Source: CAKSXP01 sp964609305 (lineage in GTDB: Bacteria > Bacillota > Clostridia > Oscillospirales > Oscillospiraceae). Taken from it: a DNA stretch of 37,423 nucleotides. The stretch spans positions 1 through 37,423 of the forward strand of contig CAZSRK010000023.1 of NCBI GenBank assembly GCA_964609305.1. Direction: 5' to 3'. Position numbers and translations under genes: made by a program. Of the stretch, positions 16,272-23,551 are shown piece by piece. Position 1 is the first letter of the stretch. Each line of letters starts with the position of its first letter. The notes under the pieces were generated by a model. The model was not told the DNA's origin and did no database searches. It saw nothing but the letters and a program-made list of their open reading frames with translations.

Positions 16272-18043
16272 TGCTCACCCTCCTGGAGAAAGCCGTCCCC
16301 GTCGTCATAGACGTCAAAAAACTCTTCGTCATCGCCCTGGAAAAACTCGTCCTGCGGTGCTTCCCGGTAAGCCTCGAAGGGCTTTACGACAAAGCTTGCG
16401 CTCCGGCGCGTATCCGTAGCCTTGATAAAGGCCAGAAGCAGCCAGCAGGAGATAAGGCTTGAACCGCCGACAGAGACGAAGGGGAAAGTGACGCCGGTCA
16501 GCGGCAGTATATCCACGGAGCCAAACACGTTCAGTGCAAGCTGTACCATCATCATGCTGACGGATGCACAGCCAGCGATGACGTAAAACGAACTGCGGCC
16601 CTGAGCGGCGTTTTTTACCGTGAAAGCCGCCAGCACGGTCATAGCCAACACGCATAGCACGGCGATAATGAAGCCAAGCTCCTCACAGACCATGCCGAAA
16701 ACAAGGTCGGTGTTGGCGGCAAAGACGCTCTTGAGCCAGCCTGCGCCCGCACCCACTCCGAACAGTCCGCCGGAAGCGGCGGCTGAGAGCGTGCGCGTCT
16801 GCTGATAACCCTCGTCATTGGCGTATTCCCAGACGTGTCCCCAGGTCTCGAAGCGTTCAGCGATGTAGGGCTTGACCGACAGTATGAGCATACAGGCCAG
16901 CACTGCGGCCGTCACGGCAAGAAAGACCGTCGCCAGATTTCCTGAACGCAGAAAGGATATGACGAGAAAGGTCGTAAAGAATATCAAAGCTGCGCCGAAG
17001 TCTCCCATCAGTGCAAGCGCGCCGACACATGCTGCGGAAAAGCCGATGTACAGAAACAGGTTCCTTTGCATATAAAGCCTGTAAAGAGTGGCTGCGCCGG
17101 CATAGACATAGGCGACCTTGACGAATTCCGAGGGCTGTATCGTAAAAGAGCCAATCTCTATCCAGTTGCGCGCACCATAGGTCACCTGGCTCAGTACGAG
17201 GTTAACGGCTAGAAACAGCAGTGCCGCGCAGGCAGCGGGCCAGCGAAGGGCCTGAGCGCGGTGAAGATCGCGGAGCCACCAGCCGAGAAAGATAAAACCT
17301 GCCACACCTACGCAGGTAAGTATGACCTGCTTTATCAGATCCCCGGGTACGGAGGACGCAGCGACCGCAAAACCGACGGACGACAGGAAAAACGCGAGGG
17401 TCTCCACCTCGAACCCGGTACGGCGGATAGAGCGCATTATCAGGTAGTAGCACCACTGTATCAGCGCCAGCGCACCGAAGGCCATACAGATCAGATGGAC
17501 CTGCCCGGCCTGAGACGATAATGTGAGCTGAAAGGCTAGTATTGCCTGAAACAGCGTCAGCATCATGAGAGTGGCCCCCGGCCTTATGATGCGGCCCGGA
17601 CTTTTGCGGCGCGTGGCGAGTATGGCGCGCTCCTCTTCCGTCAGGTCAATGAAACGCAGATCGGTCTGGCCAAGCGTGAAATCATCGCCGTCGCGCAGAA
17701 TGACGCCTTCCGGTGGAACGGAAAAGCCGTTGTAGAGCGTGACGCCGCCCTTATCCAGGTCGTAAAGCCGCCACTGTCCGTCCTCCGAGCGGATGAGAGA
17801 GGCGTGGCTTCGCGCGGCCTGCTCGTCCTGGAGGACAACGTCGGAATAGCGGGAGCGGCCGATGAGTATTTCCCAATGGCGCAGGGGCGCATTGCTGCCG
17901 TCCGGCAGGCCCAGATAGCCCCAGGTCTCCGGCTCATAGCGTTCGCGCAGCATGGAGCGGGCGCATCGCGCTACAACATAAAGGGCCAACAACGGCAGGA
18001 TATAGCGCGACAGGGCAAAGGCGATATTCAAAATATTTTCCAT
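16268..18043 (-). CDS. FHA-domain SEDS protein (FtsW/RodA/SpoVE family)
   Basis: A 591-residue polytopic membrane protein joining a regulatory and an enzymatic part. After one N-terminal helix (about 9-28), residues ~58-133 form an FHA domain with the phosphothreonine-binding residues GRS (62-64), SH (79-80) and NG (105-106). The remainder has about ten helices with SEDS family features (NWIEIGSFTIQPSEFVKVAY, GDFGAALIFF, LPLTGVTFPFVSVGGSSL). SEDS proteins polymerise glycan strands from lipid II. The FHA domain suggests control by Ser/Thr phosphorylation, for example by a PASTA kinase, though no kinase is in the window. It heads the five-gene operon, with GGGAGGTG before the ATG. Confidence 0.92.
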   Translation of the reverse strand: MENILNIAFALSRYILPLLALYVVARCARSMLRERYEPETWGYLGLPDGSNAPLRHWEILIGRSRYSDVVLQDEQAARSHASLIRSEDGQWRLYDLDKGGVTLYNGFSVPPEGVILRDGDDFTLGQTDLRFIDLTEEERAILATRRKSPGRIIRPGATLMMLTLFQAILAFQLTLSSQAGQVHLICMAFGALALIQWCYYLIMRSIRRTGFEVETLAFFLSSVGFAVAASSVPGDLIKQVILTCVGVAGFIFLGWWLRDLHRAQALRWPAACAALLFLAVNLVLSQVTYGARNWIEIGSFTIQPSEFVKVAYVYAGAATLYRLYMQRNLFLYIGFSAACVGALALMGDFGAALIFFTTFLVISFLRSGNLATVFLAVTAAVLACMLILSVKPYIAERFETWGHVWEYANDEGYQQTRTLSAAASGGLFGVGAGAGWLKSVFAANTDLVFGMVCEELGFIIAVLCVLAMTVLAAFTVKNAAQGRSSFYVIAGCASVSMMMVQLALNVFGSVDILPLTGVTFPFVSVGGSSLISCWLLLAFIKATDTRRSASFVVKPFEAYREAPQDEFFQGDDEEFFDVYDDGDGFLQEGEQ

Positions 18044-18080
18044 GCCGCACCTCCCTGAAAAAAACTTGTGCTAAAAAGTT

Positions 18081-18109
18081 ATTATACACTATTTCCCGGG
18101 AATAAACAA
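18081..18109 (-). promoter_or_regulatory. Sigma-A type promoter of the envelope operon
   Basis: On the minus strand TTGTTT (18109-18104) and TATAAT (18086-18081) are separated by exactly 17 bases, about 38 bases upstream of the FHA-FtsW start at 18043. The match to consensus is strong. Confidence 0.75.
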
Positions 18110-18113
18110 CACT

Positions 18114-18132
18114 CGAACATCATTTGTGTTCG
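18114..18132. repeat. Short inverted repeat in a divergent promoter region
   Basis: CGAACA and TGTTCG flank 7 bases. It lies just upstream of the operon promoter -35 box and ahead of the PNPOx gene on the other strand, so it could be a binding site for a regulator of either. The binder is unknown. Confidence 0.35.
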
Positions 18133-18164
18133 TGCTATATTTAACCTGGATCGGAGGTGAGATA

Positions 18165-18629
18165 ATGAGAAGAGCGGACAGACAGGTGACCTCCACTCAG
18201 GCGAAGCTTGCAGTGCTCAGCGCCTGCGATTGCTGCCGTCTCGGGCTGCGCGACGGCGAGGAAATATATGTTGTGCCGATAAACTTTGGATACCGTTTTG
18301 AAAACGGAAGCCTGGAGCTGTTTTTCCACGGAGCCGCCGAAGGCAGAAAGGCGCAGCTTATAGAGCTGACCCACCGGGCCGGATTTGAGATGGACACAAA
18401 GCACGAGCTTGTGACGGGGCAGAATGCCTGCGCGTATTCCTTCAGGTATCAGAGCATAATCGGAAGTGGCGAGATATCGGTAGTCTCCGAACGCAGTGAA
18501 AAGCTCGCCGCGCTTGAGTGTATAATGGAGCATTACGGCTCTGGCCCGTGGGCATTTGACGAAAATGCTCTTGAAAAAGTTTGCGTATGGAAACTGACAG
18601 TTGGGGAGTGGAGCTGTAAGGAACACTAG
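18165..18629 (+). CDS. Pyridoxamine 5'-phosphate oxidase-fold (NimA-like) flavoprotein
   Basis: A 154-residue protein of the FMN-binding split-barrel family that includes nitroimidazole-resistance NimA proteins. The start at 18165 is set by GGAGGTGA five bases upstream (the ORF is open to 18126). Family features are the opening MRRADRQ...LSACDCCRLGLRDG, then EIYVVPINFGYRF, LFFHGAAEGRKAQLI and the ACAYSFRYQSIIGSGEISVV strand. It may reduce or bind a small molecule using FMN. The substrate is unknown and no resistance claim can be made. It is transcribed divergently from the envelope operon. Its TAG stop overlaps the opposing gene's TAG in the tetranucleotide CTAG. Confidence 0.82.
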   Translation: MRRADRQVTSTQAKLAVLSACDCCRLGLRDGEEIYVVPINFGYRFENGSLELFFHGAAEGRKAQLIELTHRAGFEMDTKHELVTGQNACAYSFRYQSIIGSGEISVVSERSEKLAALECIMEHYGSGPWAFDENALEKVCVWKLTVGEWSCKEH

Positions 18630-19768
18630 GCCTGCGTATTACTGGCCACGGCCTCAAGCGGGAAAAGCCCGCTGTCGATAAAAGAGGAGCAGGTTATGTA
18701 CCACACCGTATCGCCTCGTACGCATATATATTCCATGTCGCTTTGCCACGCGCTGTCCAGGCCGTCTATGTCGACTGCGGTAAAGTCCTGAGGGCCATCG
18801 GCAAAAGTACAATCATACATCAGACATTCGGCAAGGCTTCCGGTAAGGGCAGGAAAGCGCAGAACGTATACGTCCTGATACATCCATTTATCGTCTGTAA
18901 ACTCGCGTGTGTGGTAGAATGTGCAGCTGAGCGAGCGGGAGATTTCAACACTGCTACCGGAACCGTCAATAGAATTTTCCGTCCTCTTCTCGTCAATACC
19001 CATGTCTGCGAGCGTTATGTACGGCCCGTCGCTTGATTCGGGCATGTCATATTTTTCTAAGGACGCTATCTCTACCGCGGCAATCATCAGGAAGATCAGG
19101 CATAGTGAAATCAAAGATGCGCATACGCTGCGGTAAATACGCCGGCGAGGGACGTGGGAATGGTCAATGGGCTTGCCTCCTTTTAACCTCCTGTAAAGCG
19201 CCCATGTGCGCGCCGCTCCATATACAAGCACCAAGAGGGACTGAATAACAAAAAAGAAGTAGGCCAGACAGAGAGAATCTGCTCTGAAAAACGCGACCAC
19301 TATATCTGCGCCCCAGCTATTTGCGATGTTCAGGGGTGTGCCGGGCATGGTGCAGGCCAGCAGTAAGTGCAGGCACAGGATGACAAGCACTGTGGCAAAC
19401 GCAGATATGTAGCTGCGTTTGAGTGCCCGGAGAGTAGACGCCTGAGTGGGCGGGTCTGTATGTATCTCCGGAGCGCCGCTGCCCTCCGGCACGGTGAAAA
19501 CATGCACGAGGCCGCAGCCGGACACATACTGCCAGCCGCAGCCCTCATACAGGGCGATCTGCTCGTCGGGAAGGTGGGCGTCGTCGAGAAAATCCGGGTT
19601 TGCCAGTTCGACGCGGTACAGCCTTTTTTCAGGCCGGCTCTTTCGAAAACGGCTGAAATATGCCCCGCGTTTATTGAGAAGCCAGCCTTTTGCGGCCATT
19701 TCGGAATAGAAGCTCTCGTTTTCGCCAACGGCGTATTCTCCGGGGTGCAATCTGTAAGTTGTGTTCAT
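18626..19768 (-). CDS. DUF2812 membrane protein
   Basis: A 380-residue protein with an N-terminal DUF2812 domain (about 5-90, from HPGEYAVGENESFYSEMAAK onwards), then four predicted membrane helices in pairs (around 117-140, 155-180, 220-240) and a C-terminal extracellular or cytosolic domain. DUF2812 proteins are found almost always next to PadR regulators in Firmicutes and are thought to be PadR-controlled membrane proteins of unknown function. That holds here: its start overlaps the stop of the PadR gene by 4 bases. The 3' end is convergent with the PNPOx gene. Confidence 0.85.
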   Translation of the reverse strand: MNTTYRLHPGEYAVGENESFYSEMAAKGWLLNKRGAYFSRFRKSRPEKRLYRVELANPDFLDDAHLPDEQIALYEGCGWQYVSGCGLVHVFTVPEGSGAPEIHTDPPTQASTLRALKRSYISAFATVLVILCLHLLLACTMPGTPLNIANSWGADIVVAFFRADSLCLAYFFFVIQSLLVLVYGAARTWALYRRLKGGKPIDHSHVPRRRIYRSVCASLISLCLIFLMIAAVEIASLEKYDMPESSDGPYITLADMGIDEKRTENSIDGSGSSVEISRSLSCTFYHTREFTDDKWMYQDVYVLRFPALTGSLAECLMYDCTFADGPQDFTAVDIDGLDSAWQSDMEYICVRGDTVWYITCSSFIDSGLFPLEAVASNTQA

Positions 19769-20073
19769 TGTTCCTCCTCCAGGGATTTCCCGTCGCGGAC
19801 CATGAGCTTGAGCCTTTCGTACTCGTCAAGCAGGGCCTTTTTGCCCTTTTCTGTTATGGAATAGGTTTTCCGCCTGCCGTCCTCGGCGTCAAGCAATATC
19901 AGACCTTCTTTCCTCATCCTGCTGAGCACACCATATAGGGTGCCAGGCCCCATGCTCAGCCTGCCGGACGAGATTTCGGATATCCTCTGCATCATGCCGT
20001 AACCGTGCCCCGGGCTTTGAAGAGACAGAAGTATGTAGAACATTGCCTCTGTCATGGGCTGTGATCCCGCCAC
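19765..20073 (-). CDS. PadR family transcriptional regulator
   Basis: A 102-residue winged-helix repressor. The family pattern is complete: MTEAMFYILLSLQSPGHGYG at the start, then the recognition region GRLSMGPGTLYGVLSRMRKE, the wing GLILLDAEDGRRKTYSITEK and a short C-terminal dimerisation helix. The start is GTG at 20073 with GGAGAGGAAG upstream; ATG at 20055 is an alternative. It is co-transcribed with the DUF2812 gene (4-base overlap). Two palindromes in its own promoter suggest autorepression, relieved by a small molecule as in LmrR-type PadR proteins. Confidence 0.92.
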   Translation of the reverse strand: MAGSQPMTEAMFYILLSLQSPGHGYGMMQRISEISSGRLSMGPGTLYGVLSRMRKEGLILLDAEDGRRKTYSITEKGKKALLDEYERLKLMVRDGKSLEEEQ

Positions 20074-20093
20074 GCCCTCACTTCCTCTCCAAC

Positions 20094-20127
20094 TATTATG
20101 TGGCGCGATATATCGAGTAACATAATA
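20094..20127 (-). promoter_or_regulatory. Candidate PadR operator 1
   Basis: A near-symmetric site: TATTATGT and ACATAATA arms (8 of 8 paired) with the palindrome CGATATATCG exactly in the centre. It overlaps the end of the -10 box and the transcription start of the padR gene, the expected place for a repressor site. The ATGT/ACAT arms match what is known of PadR operators. Confidence 0.6.
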
Positions 20128-20153
20128 TTAGCGCATATATATGTCGCTGTCAA
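20125..20153 (-). promoter_or_regulatory. Promoter of the padR-DUF2812 operon
   Basis: On the minus strand a perfect TTGACA (20153-20148) is 17 bases from TAATAT (20130-20125). It lies about 50 bases upstream of the GTG start. Confidence 0.7.
20131..20147 (-). promoter_or_regulatory. Candidate PadR operator 2
   Basis: The palindrome CATATATATG flanked by GCG and TCGC. It fills the spacer between the -35 and -10 boxes of the padR promoter and shares the ATATAT core of operator 1. Confidence 0.5.
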
Positions 20154-20224
20154 TAGAAACAGAACCTGTCGAAGGCAAAACCAGCACAGATTTCACAAAG
20201 TAGCGAGACAAAGCACAAAACCGC

Positions 20225-20252
20225 TTGATTTTTCTTTTTTCTGTGATAATAT
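20225..20252 (+). promoter_or_regulatory. Possible promoter of ilvE
   Basis: TTGATT (20225-20230) and TAATAT (20247-20252) are 16 bases apart, about 34 bases before the ilvE start. The match is moderate. Confidence 0.4.
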
Positions 20253-20285
20253 GACTTTATCGATTAATACGGAAGGGGACACATC

Positions 20286-21350
20286 ATGGAAATCAGTATA
20301 ACCAGAACCACTACACCGAAAGCCAAGCCGGATGTTAACGGAATTCCCTTCGGCACTTATTTTTCCGACCACATGTTCCTTATGAACTATGATGCCGGCA
20401 AAGGCTGGCATGATCCCCGTATCGTGCCCTATGGCCCGCTTGCGCTTGAGCCGTCCGCCATGGTTTTCCATTATGCGCAGGAGATATTTGAGGGTATGAA
20501 GGCCTACCGCACCGACGATGGGAGTATCCAGCTCTTCAGGCCTACGGAGAATATCGCAAGGATGAACAACTCCGCGGACAGGCTGTGCATCCCCCGTGTA
20601 CCGGAGGATATATTCCTCGAGGCGCTCAAAAAGCTTGTCCAGGTCGACGCGGACTGGGTCCCTTCAGAGCCATATACCTCGCTCTATATCCGTCCGTTTA
20701 TCATCGCGACGGATCCCCAGGTTGGCGTGCACGCTTCTCACACCTATATTTTCTGTATCATAACCTGTCCGGTGGGCAGTTATTATGCCGAGGGCGTCAA
20801 CCCCGTGCGCATCATGATCGAGGATGAGGATGTACGCGCCGTGCGCGGCGGTACAGGCTTTGCCAAATGCGGCGGCAACTATGCGGCTTCCCTGCGCGCG
20901 GGCGAGCGCGCAGAGCAGAAGGGATTTTCCCAGGTCCTCTGGCTTGACGGCGTCGAGCGCCGCTATATTGAAGAGGTCGGCAGCATGAATATCATGTTCA
21001 AAATAAGCGGAAAGATCGTGACTCCGGCCCTTACCGGCAGCGTACTGCCAGGCATCACCCGCAAGAGCTGCCTAGAGCTCGTAAAGAGCTGGGGCTATGA
21101 GGTGGAAGAGAGGAAAATCTCCATCGAAGAGCTGATAGACGCCGCGGGCAGCGGTGCTCTGGAAGAGGCGTGGGGAACGGGCACGGCAGCCGTTGTCTCT
21201 CCCGTCGGGCAGATAGAGTATAAGGGTAAGGACTACACCGTGTCCGGTTTTGAGATAGGCGAGGTGACCCAGCGCCTGTATGATACGCTCACCGGCATCC
21301 AGTGGGGCAAGATCCCCGATGAGTACGGCTGGACCGTAAAGGTCTGCTGA
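20286..21350 (+). CDS. ilvE: Branched-chain amino acid aminotransferase
   Basis: A class IV PLP enzyme of 354 residues, the usual size for the Bacillus-type IlvE. It interconverts Leu, Ile or Val with their 2-oxo acids using 2-oxoglutarate/glutamate, in the cytosol. Visible features are FHYAQEIFEGMKAYR near residue 60, RPFIIATDP near 138, the PLP-lysine context GFAKCGGNYAASL (about 195-207), the phosphate-binding EEVGSMNIMF segment and the late GSGALEEAWGTGTAAVVSPV motif. GGAAGGGGA precedes the ATG. It is a single-gene unit with its own terminator, so it is not operonic with the neighbouring transporter. Confidence 0.95.
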   Translation: MEISITRTTTPKAKPDVNGIPFGTYFSDHMFLMNYDAGKGWHDPRIVPYGPLALEPSAMVFHYAQEIFEGMKAYRTDDGSIQLFRPTENIARMNNSADRLCIPRVPEDIFLEALKKLVQVDADWVPSEPYTSLYIRPFIIATDPQVGVHASHTYIFCIITCPVGSYYAEGVNPVRIMIEDEDVRAVRGGTGFAKCGGNYAASLRAGERAEQKGFSQVLWLDGVERRYIEEVGSMNIMFKISGKIVTPALTGSVLPGITRKSCLELVKSWGYEVEERKISIEELIDAAGSGALEEAWGTGTAAVVSPVGQIEYKGKDYTVSGFEIGEVTQRLYDTLTGIQWGKIPDEYGWTVKVC

Positions 21351-21363
21351 GGTCATAAATATC

Positions 21364-21399
21364 AATACCATGCAAATGCAAACGTATTTGCATGGTATT
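21364..21399 (+). terminator. Terminator of ilvE
   Basis: A perfect 14-base stem (AATACCATGCAAAT with ATTTGCATGGTATT) and an 8-base loop, followed by TTTATAT. It starts 13 bases after the ilvE stop codon. Confidence 0.88.
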
Positions 21400-21447
21400 T
21401 TTATATGCAAAAGAGCCGTTGACAAGATTTTTAGCTGTTACCGGAAG

Positions 21448-21491
21448 AAAAATAAAAGGTATAGACATGGCTGTCTATACCCTTTATTTTT
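21448..21491. terminator. Second, bidirectional terminator-like hairpin
   Basis: A 20-base stem with one mismatch around the loop TGGC: the core GGTATAGACA pairs with TGTCTATACC and A/T runs extend it on both sides. T-rich tails exist in both directions. It could back up the ilvE terminator or end an unseen minus-strand transcript from the long gap to the right. Confidence 0.75.
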
Positions 21492-21616
21492 TTGTAAGGC
21501 TACATACACATGGCATTAACAGCTGATACCGAATATACGCGTTTATTTTCATTTTTCCAGGACAATTTATGACATTTTTTGATGTGCGGACATGTTCTTT
21601 TATAGAATAGCATAAA

Positions 21617-21626
21617 ATGTCGACAT
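21617..21626. repeat. Palindrome ATGTCGACAT
   Basis: A perfect 10-base palindrome about 195 bases upstream of the importer start. Possibly a regulator site. Confidence 0.3.
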
Positions 21627-21649
21627 GCAATATTTGATGCATTGAAATG

Positions 21650-21687
21650 TACAATGAAATCTGCAAATATATCAATATATCATTGTA
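21650..21687. repeat. Inverted repeat TACAATGA / TCATTGTA
   Basis: Perfect 8-base arms separated by 22 very AT-rich bases. The spacing suits a dimeric regulator on one face of the helix. The nearby AraC protein is a candidate binder. Confidence 0.4.
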
Positions 21688-21708
21688 ATAATTATTTCCG
21701 CATTTTAA

Positions 21709-21729
21709 GCAAAATATTGGTTATTTTGC
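21709..21729. repeat. Inverted repeat GCAAAATA / TATTTTGC
   Basis: Perfect 8-base arms around TTGGT, about 95 bases upstream of the importer start and probably within or next to its promoter. Confidence 0.45.
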
Positions 21730-21820
21730 ATAAACGCTGTAACTGTGCGGTGATTATTGATCTTTTCGTATGCAACTGATCTTGAATTCGGTGCAAATAA
21801 ATTAAATGGAGGATAAATTA

Positions 21821-23419
21821 ATGAAAATGAAGAAGATGCTGGCACTAGTGCTGTCATTGTGTTTGCTGGCTTTTCTGCTTGCGGCCTGCGGAAACGGCAA
21901 CACAACTGAAAATGACACGCCTCAGACAACTGAGCCAACCTCGGAGGACCCCAATGGGGAAGACACTCCAGAATCCTCCGGGCCAAAGACACTTAGAATC
22001 GGTGTTGAAAGCGAGATCATCACACTCAATCCGCTGGAATGCCTGGACCTTGTAGGTTCCGGTTGCACAATCAATGGCGAGCTGTACGAATCACTGTTTG
22101 GCAGGGATGAGAACAAGGACATCGTCAGCTGGCTTGCCTCGGGCTATGAGTGGCAGGATGACACGACCCTGGTCGTCACGCTCAACGAGGGTATCACTTT
22201 CCATAACGGCAACGAGTTCACTGCGGAAGACGTTCTGTTTTCACTTGGCCTGTATGCCGAAGATGCAAACTTCTCCGAACGGTTCGCGGCGCTGGATATT
22301 GAAAATTCCTACGTTGAGGATGACCACACAGTGGTGCTCAAAACGACGGGCTTTACTACGGTGCTTGAGTCGGCGCTGGCCAGTTACCAGGTTGTGATGA
22401 TGGACAAGGAGTGGTATGAGGAGAACGACGGCAATATTGACCGAATTGCGAACGGAACGGGCCCCTATGACATGGCCGAATGGCAAAATGGTGTGGGCAT
22501 CTATATGGAAGCTAATGATAACTATTGGAACGGCGACACTGGCTACTACGATGAAGTTCAGGTCCTGTTTTTCAGTGACGCCACCACGGCCGTTCTGGAA
22601 TACCAGACCGGTACGTTGGACATCGTCTATGTCCAGAATGCTACGGATATAGAGACATTGATGAACGGCGGCTGGGACAGCACCCAGTGTGTCAGCGTCG
22701 CCCGGCACAAGCTTTACACCCTTACAATGTGCAGATACATTGGCAATGAATTTGCCGATGGCACTTTGTGTGAAGCCATATGTTATGCAATTCCCGTCGA
22801 AGAACTGATTCAGGGAGCATTGAATGGAACTATGGTTGCACAGGATTCCGTCATGCCCGCCAGCGACTCTGAGTATGTAAATGTTGGATTCTATGACTAT
22901 GATCCTGAAAGGGCGACAGAACTGGTAGAGCAGTATAAGACGGATAACGGCGTGGACGAAGTTACCGTTACCATGGTCAACGTGGACAGCGCAACAATGA
23001 ATGCGCTGGGTGAGGCGATCCAGGGTTATCTGGCCGAGGTCGGAATTAATATGGTTTTGGACATTGGACAGGGCTCCGAGGTCATTCCGCGCTTTATAGC
23101 CGGTGAGGTCAACTTTACGATCACCTCCTCCGGCGGCGGGTATGACACCTGCGACGCGTTCACCTCTATTCAGAGAGGTTCGGCTCTTATGGGAGAGCTC
23201 CCCTCTGAGGAGGTTCTTGATATGATCGAGCAGGCAAAGGTCACCGAGGATGCCGCTGAGCGGTCTGAGCTCTATGCTGAGATCCAGCAAATGGTTCACG
23301 ACGGATACATGGTCCTGCCCCTGTGCGAGAGCTATACTTACTATGCAGTGCGAGACGGTATCACCATGGATCTGGGCGGATCCTACTTCCCGGTCTGCAC
23401 CGACATCTATGAGAACTGA
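21821..23419 (+). CDS. ABC transporter substrate-binding lipoprotein (SBP family 5)
   Basis: A 532-residue extracellular binding protein of the peptide/nickel/opine (DppA/OppA/NikA) family. The start at 21821 is set by GGAGG 8 bases upstream. Residues 1-~22 are a lipoprotein signal with lipobox FLLAAC, followed by an acidic Thr/Glu/Pro-rich linker. The family signature region is visible (LNEGITFHNGNEFTAEDVLFSL near residue 125), as are the NGTGPYDMAEWQNG and YWNGDTGYYDEVQVLFF segments. It captures the substrate and passes it to the permeases encoded just downstream. In this family the name does not fix the ligand: peptides, metals, glycosides and other small molecules are known. The reductase cluster downstream suggests a non-peptide ligand, but that is inference. 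Confidence 0.92.
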   Translation: MKMKKMLALVLSLCLLAFLLAACGNGNTTENDTPQTTEPTSEDPNGEDTPESSGPKTLRIGVESEIITLNPLECLDLVGSGCTINGELYESLFGRDENKDIVSWLASGYEWQDDTTLVVTLNEGITFHNGNEFTAEDVLFSLGLYAEDANFSERFAALDIENSYVEDDHTVVLKTTGFTTVLESALASYQVVMMDKEWYEENDGNIDRIANGTGPYDMAEWQNGVGIYMEANDNYWNGDTGYYDEVQVLFFSDATTAVLEYQTGTLDIVYVQNATDIETLMNGGWDSTQCVSVARHKLYTLTMCRYIGNEFADGTLCEAICYAIPVEELIQGALNGTMVAQDSVMPASDSEYVNVGFYDYDPERATELVEQYKTDNGVDEVTVTMVNVDSATMNALGEAIQGYLAEVGINMVLDIGQGSEVIPRFIAGEVNFTITSSGGGYDTCDAFTSIQRGSALMGELPSEEVLDMIEQAKVTEDAAERSELYAEIQQMVHDGYMVLPLCESYTYYAVRDGITMDLGGSYFPVCTDIYEN

Positions 23420-23480
23420 ACAGCCCTTTAACTGGACCAACTGCGTATATTGATGCTACCCCCGCTTATTGGCAAAGCTG

Positions 23481-23520
23481 AAAACAGGTAGGCAGACATC
23501 GATGTATGCCTGCCTGTTTT
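23481..23520 (+). terminator. Intercistronic hairpin, likely partial terminator
   Basis: AAAACAGGTAGGCA pairs with TGCCTGCCTGTTTT (one G-U), with a 12-base partly self-complementary loop and a following T run. It lies between the binding-protein and permease genes, where such hairpins usually lower permease expression relative to the binding protein. Confidence 0.7.
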
Positions 23521-23551
23521 TTATGGTGGGCAAAGGATCTGGAGGGATAAC

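Larger units (their letters stand above)
21492..21820. other. AT-rich control region upstream of the ABC importer
   Basis: No convincing gene; a 63-codon minus-strand frame here lacks a good start and ribosome site. It holds three dyad symmetries listed separately and must carry the importer promoter, though no clean -35/-10 pair was found. GGAGG at about 21808-21812 is the ribosome site of the lipoprotein gene. Confidence 0.6.

Noticed and set aside
18114..18132. LexA-like box CGAAC...GTTCG
   Set aside because: Firmicutes LexA sites have 4 bases between CGAAC and GTTCG; here there are 9. Kept only as an inverted repeat of unknown role.
21484..21675. Short minus-strand frame in the gap left of the importer
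   Set aside because: It has a poor start codon, no ribosome site and a composition typical of AT-rich noncoding DNA.
22241..23440. 399-codon minus-strand frame opposite the substrate-binding protein
   Set aside because: Shadow frame of a well-supported lipoprotein gene, without protein-like motifs.
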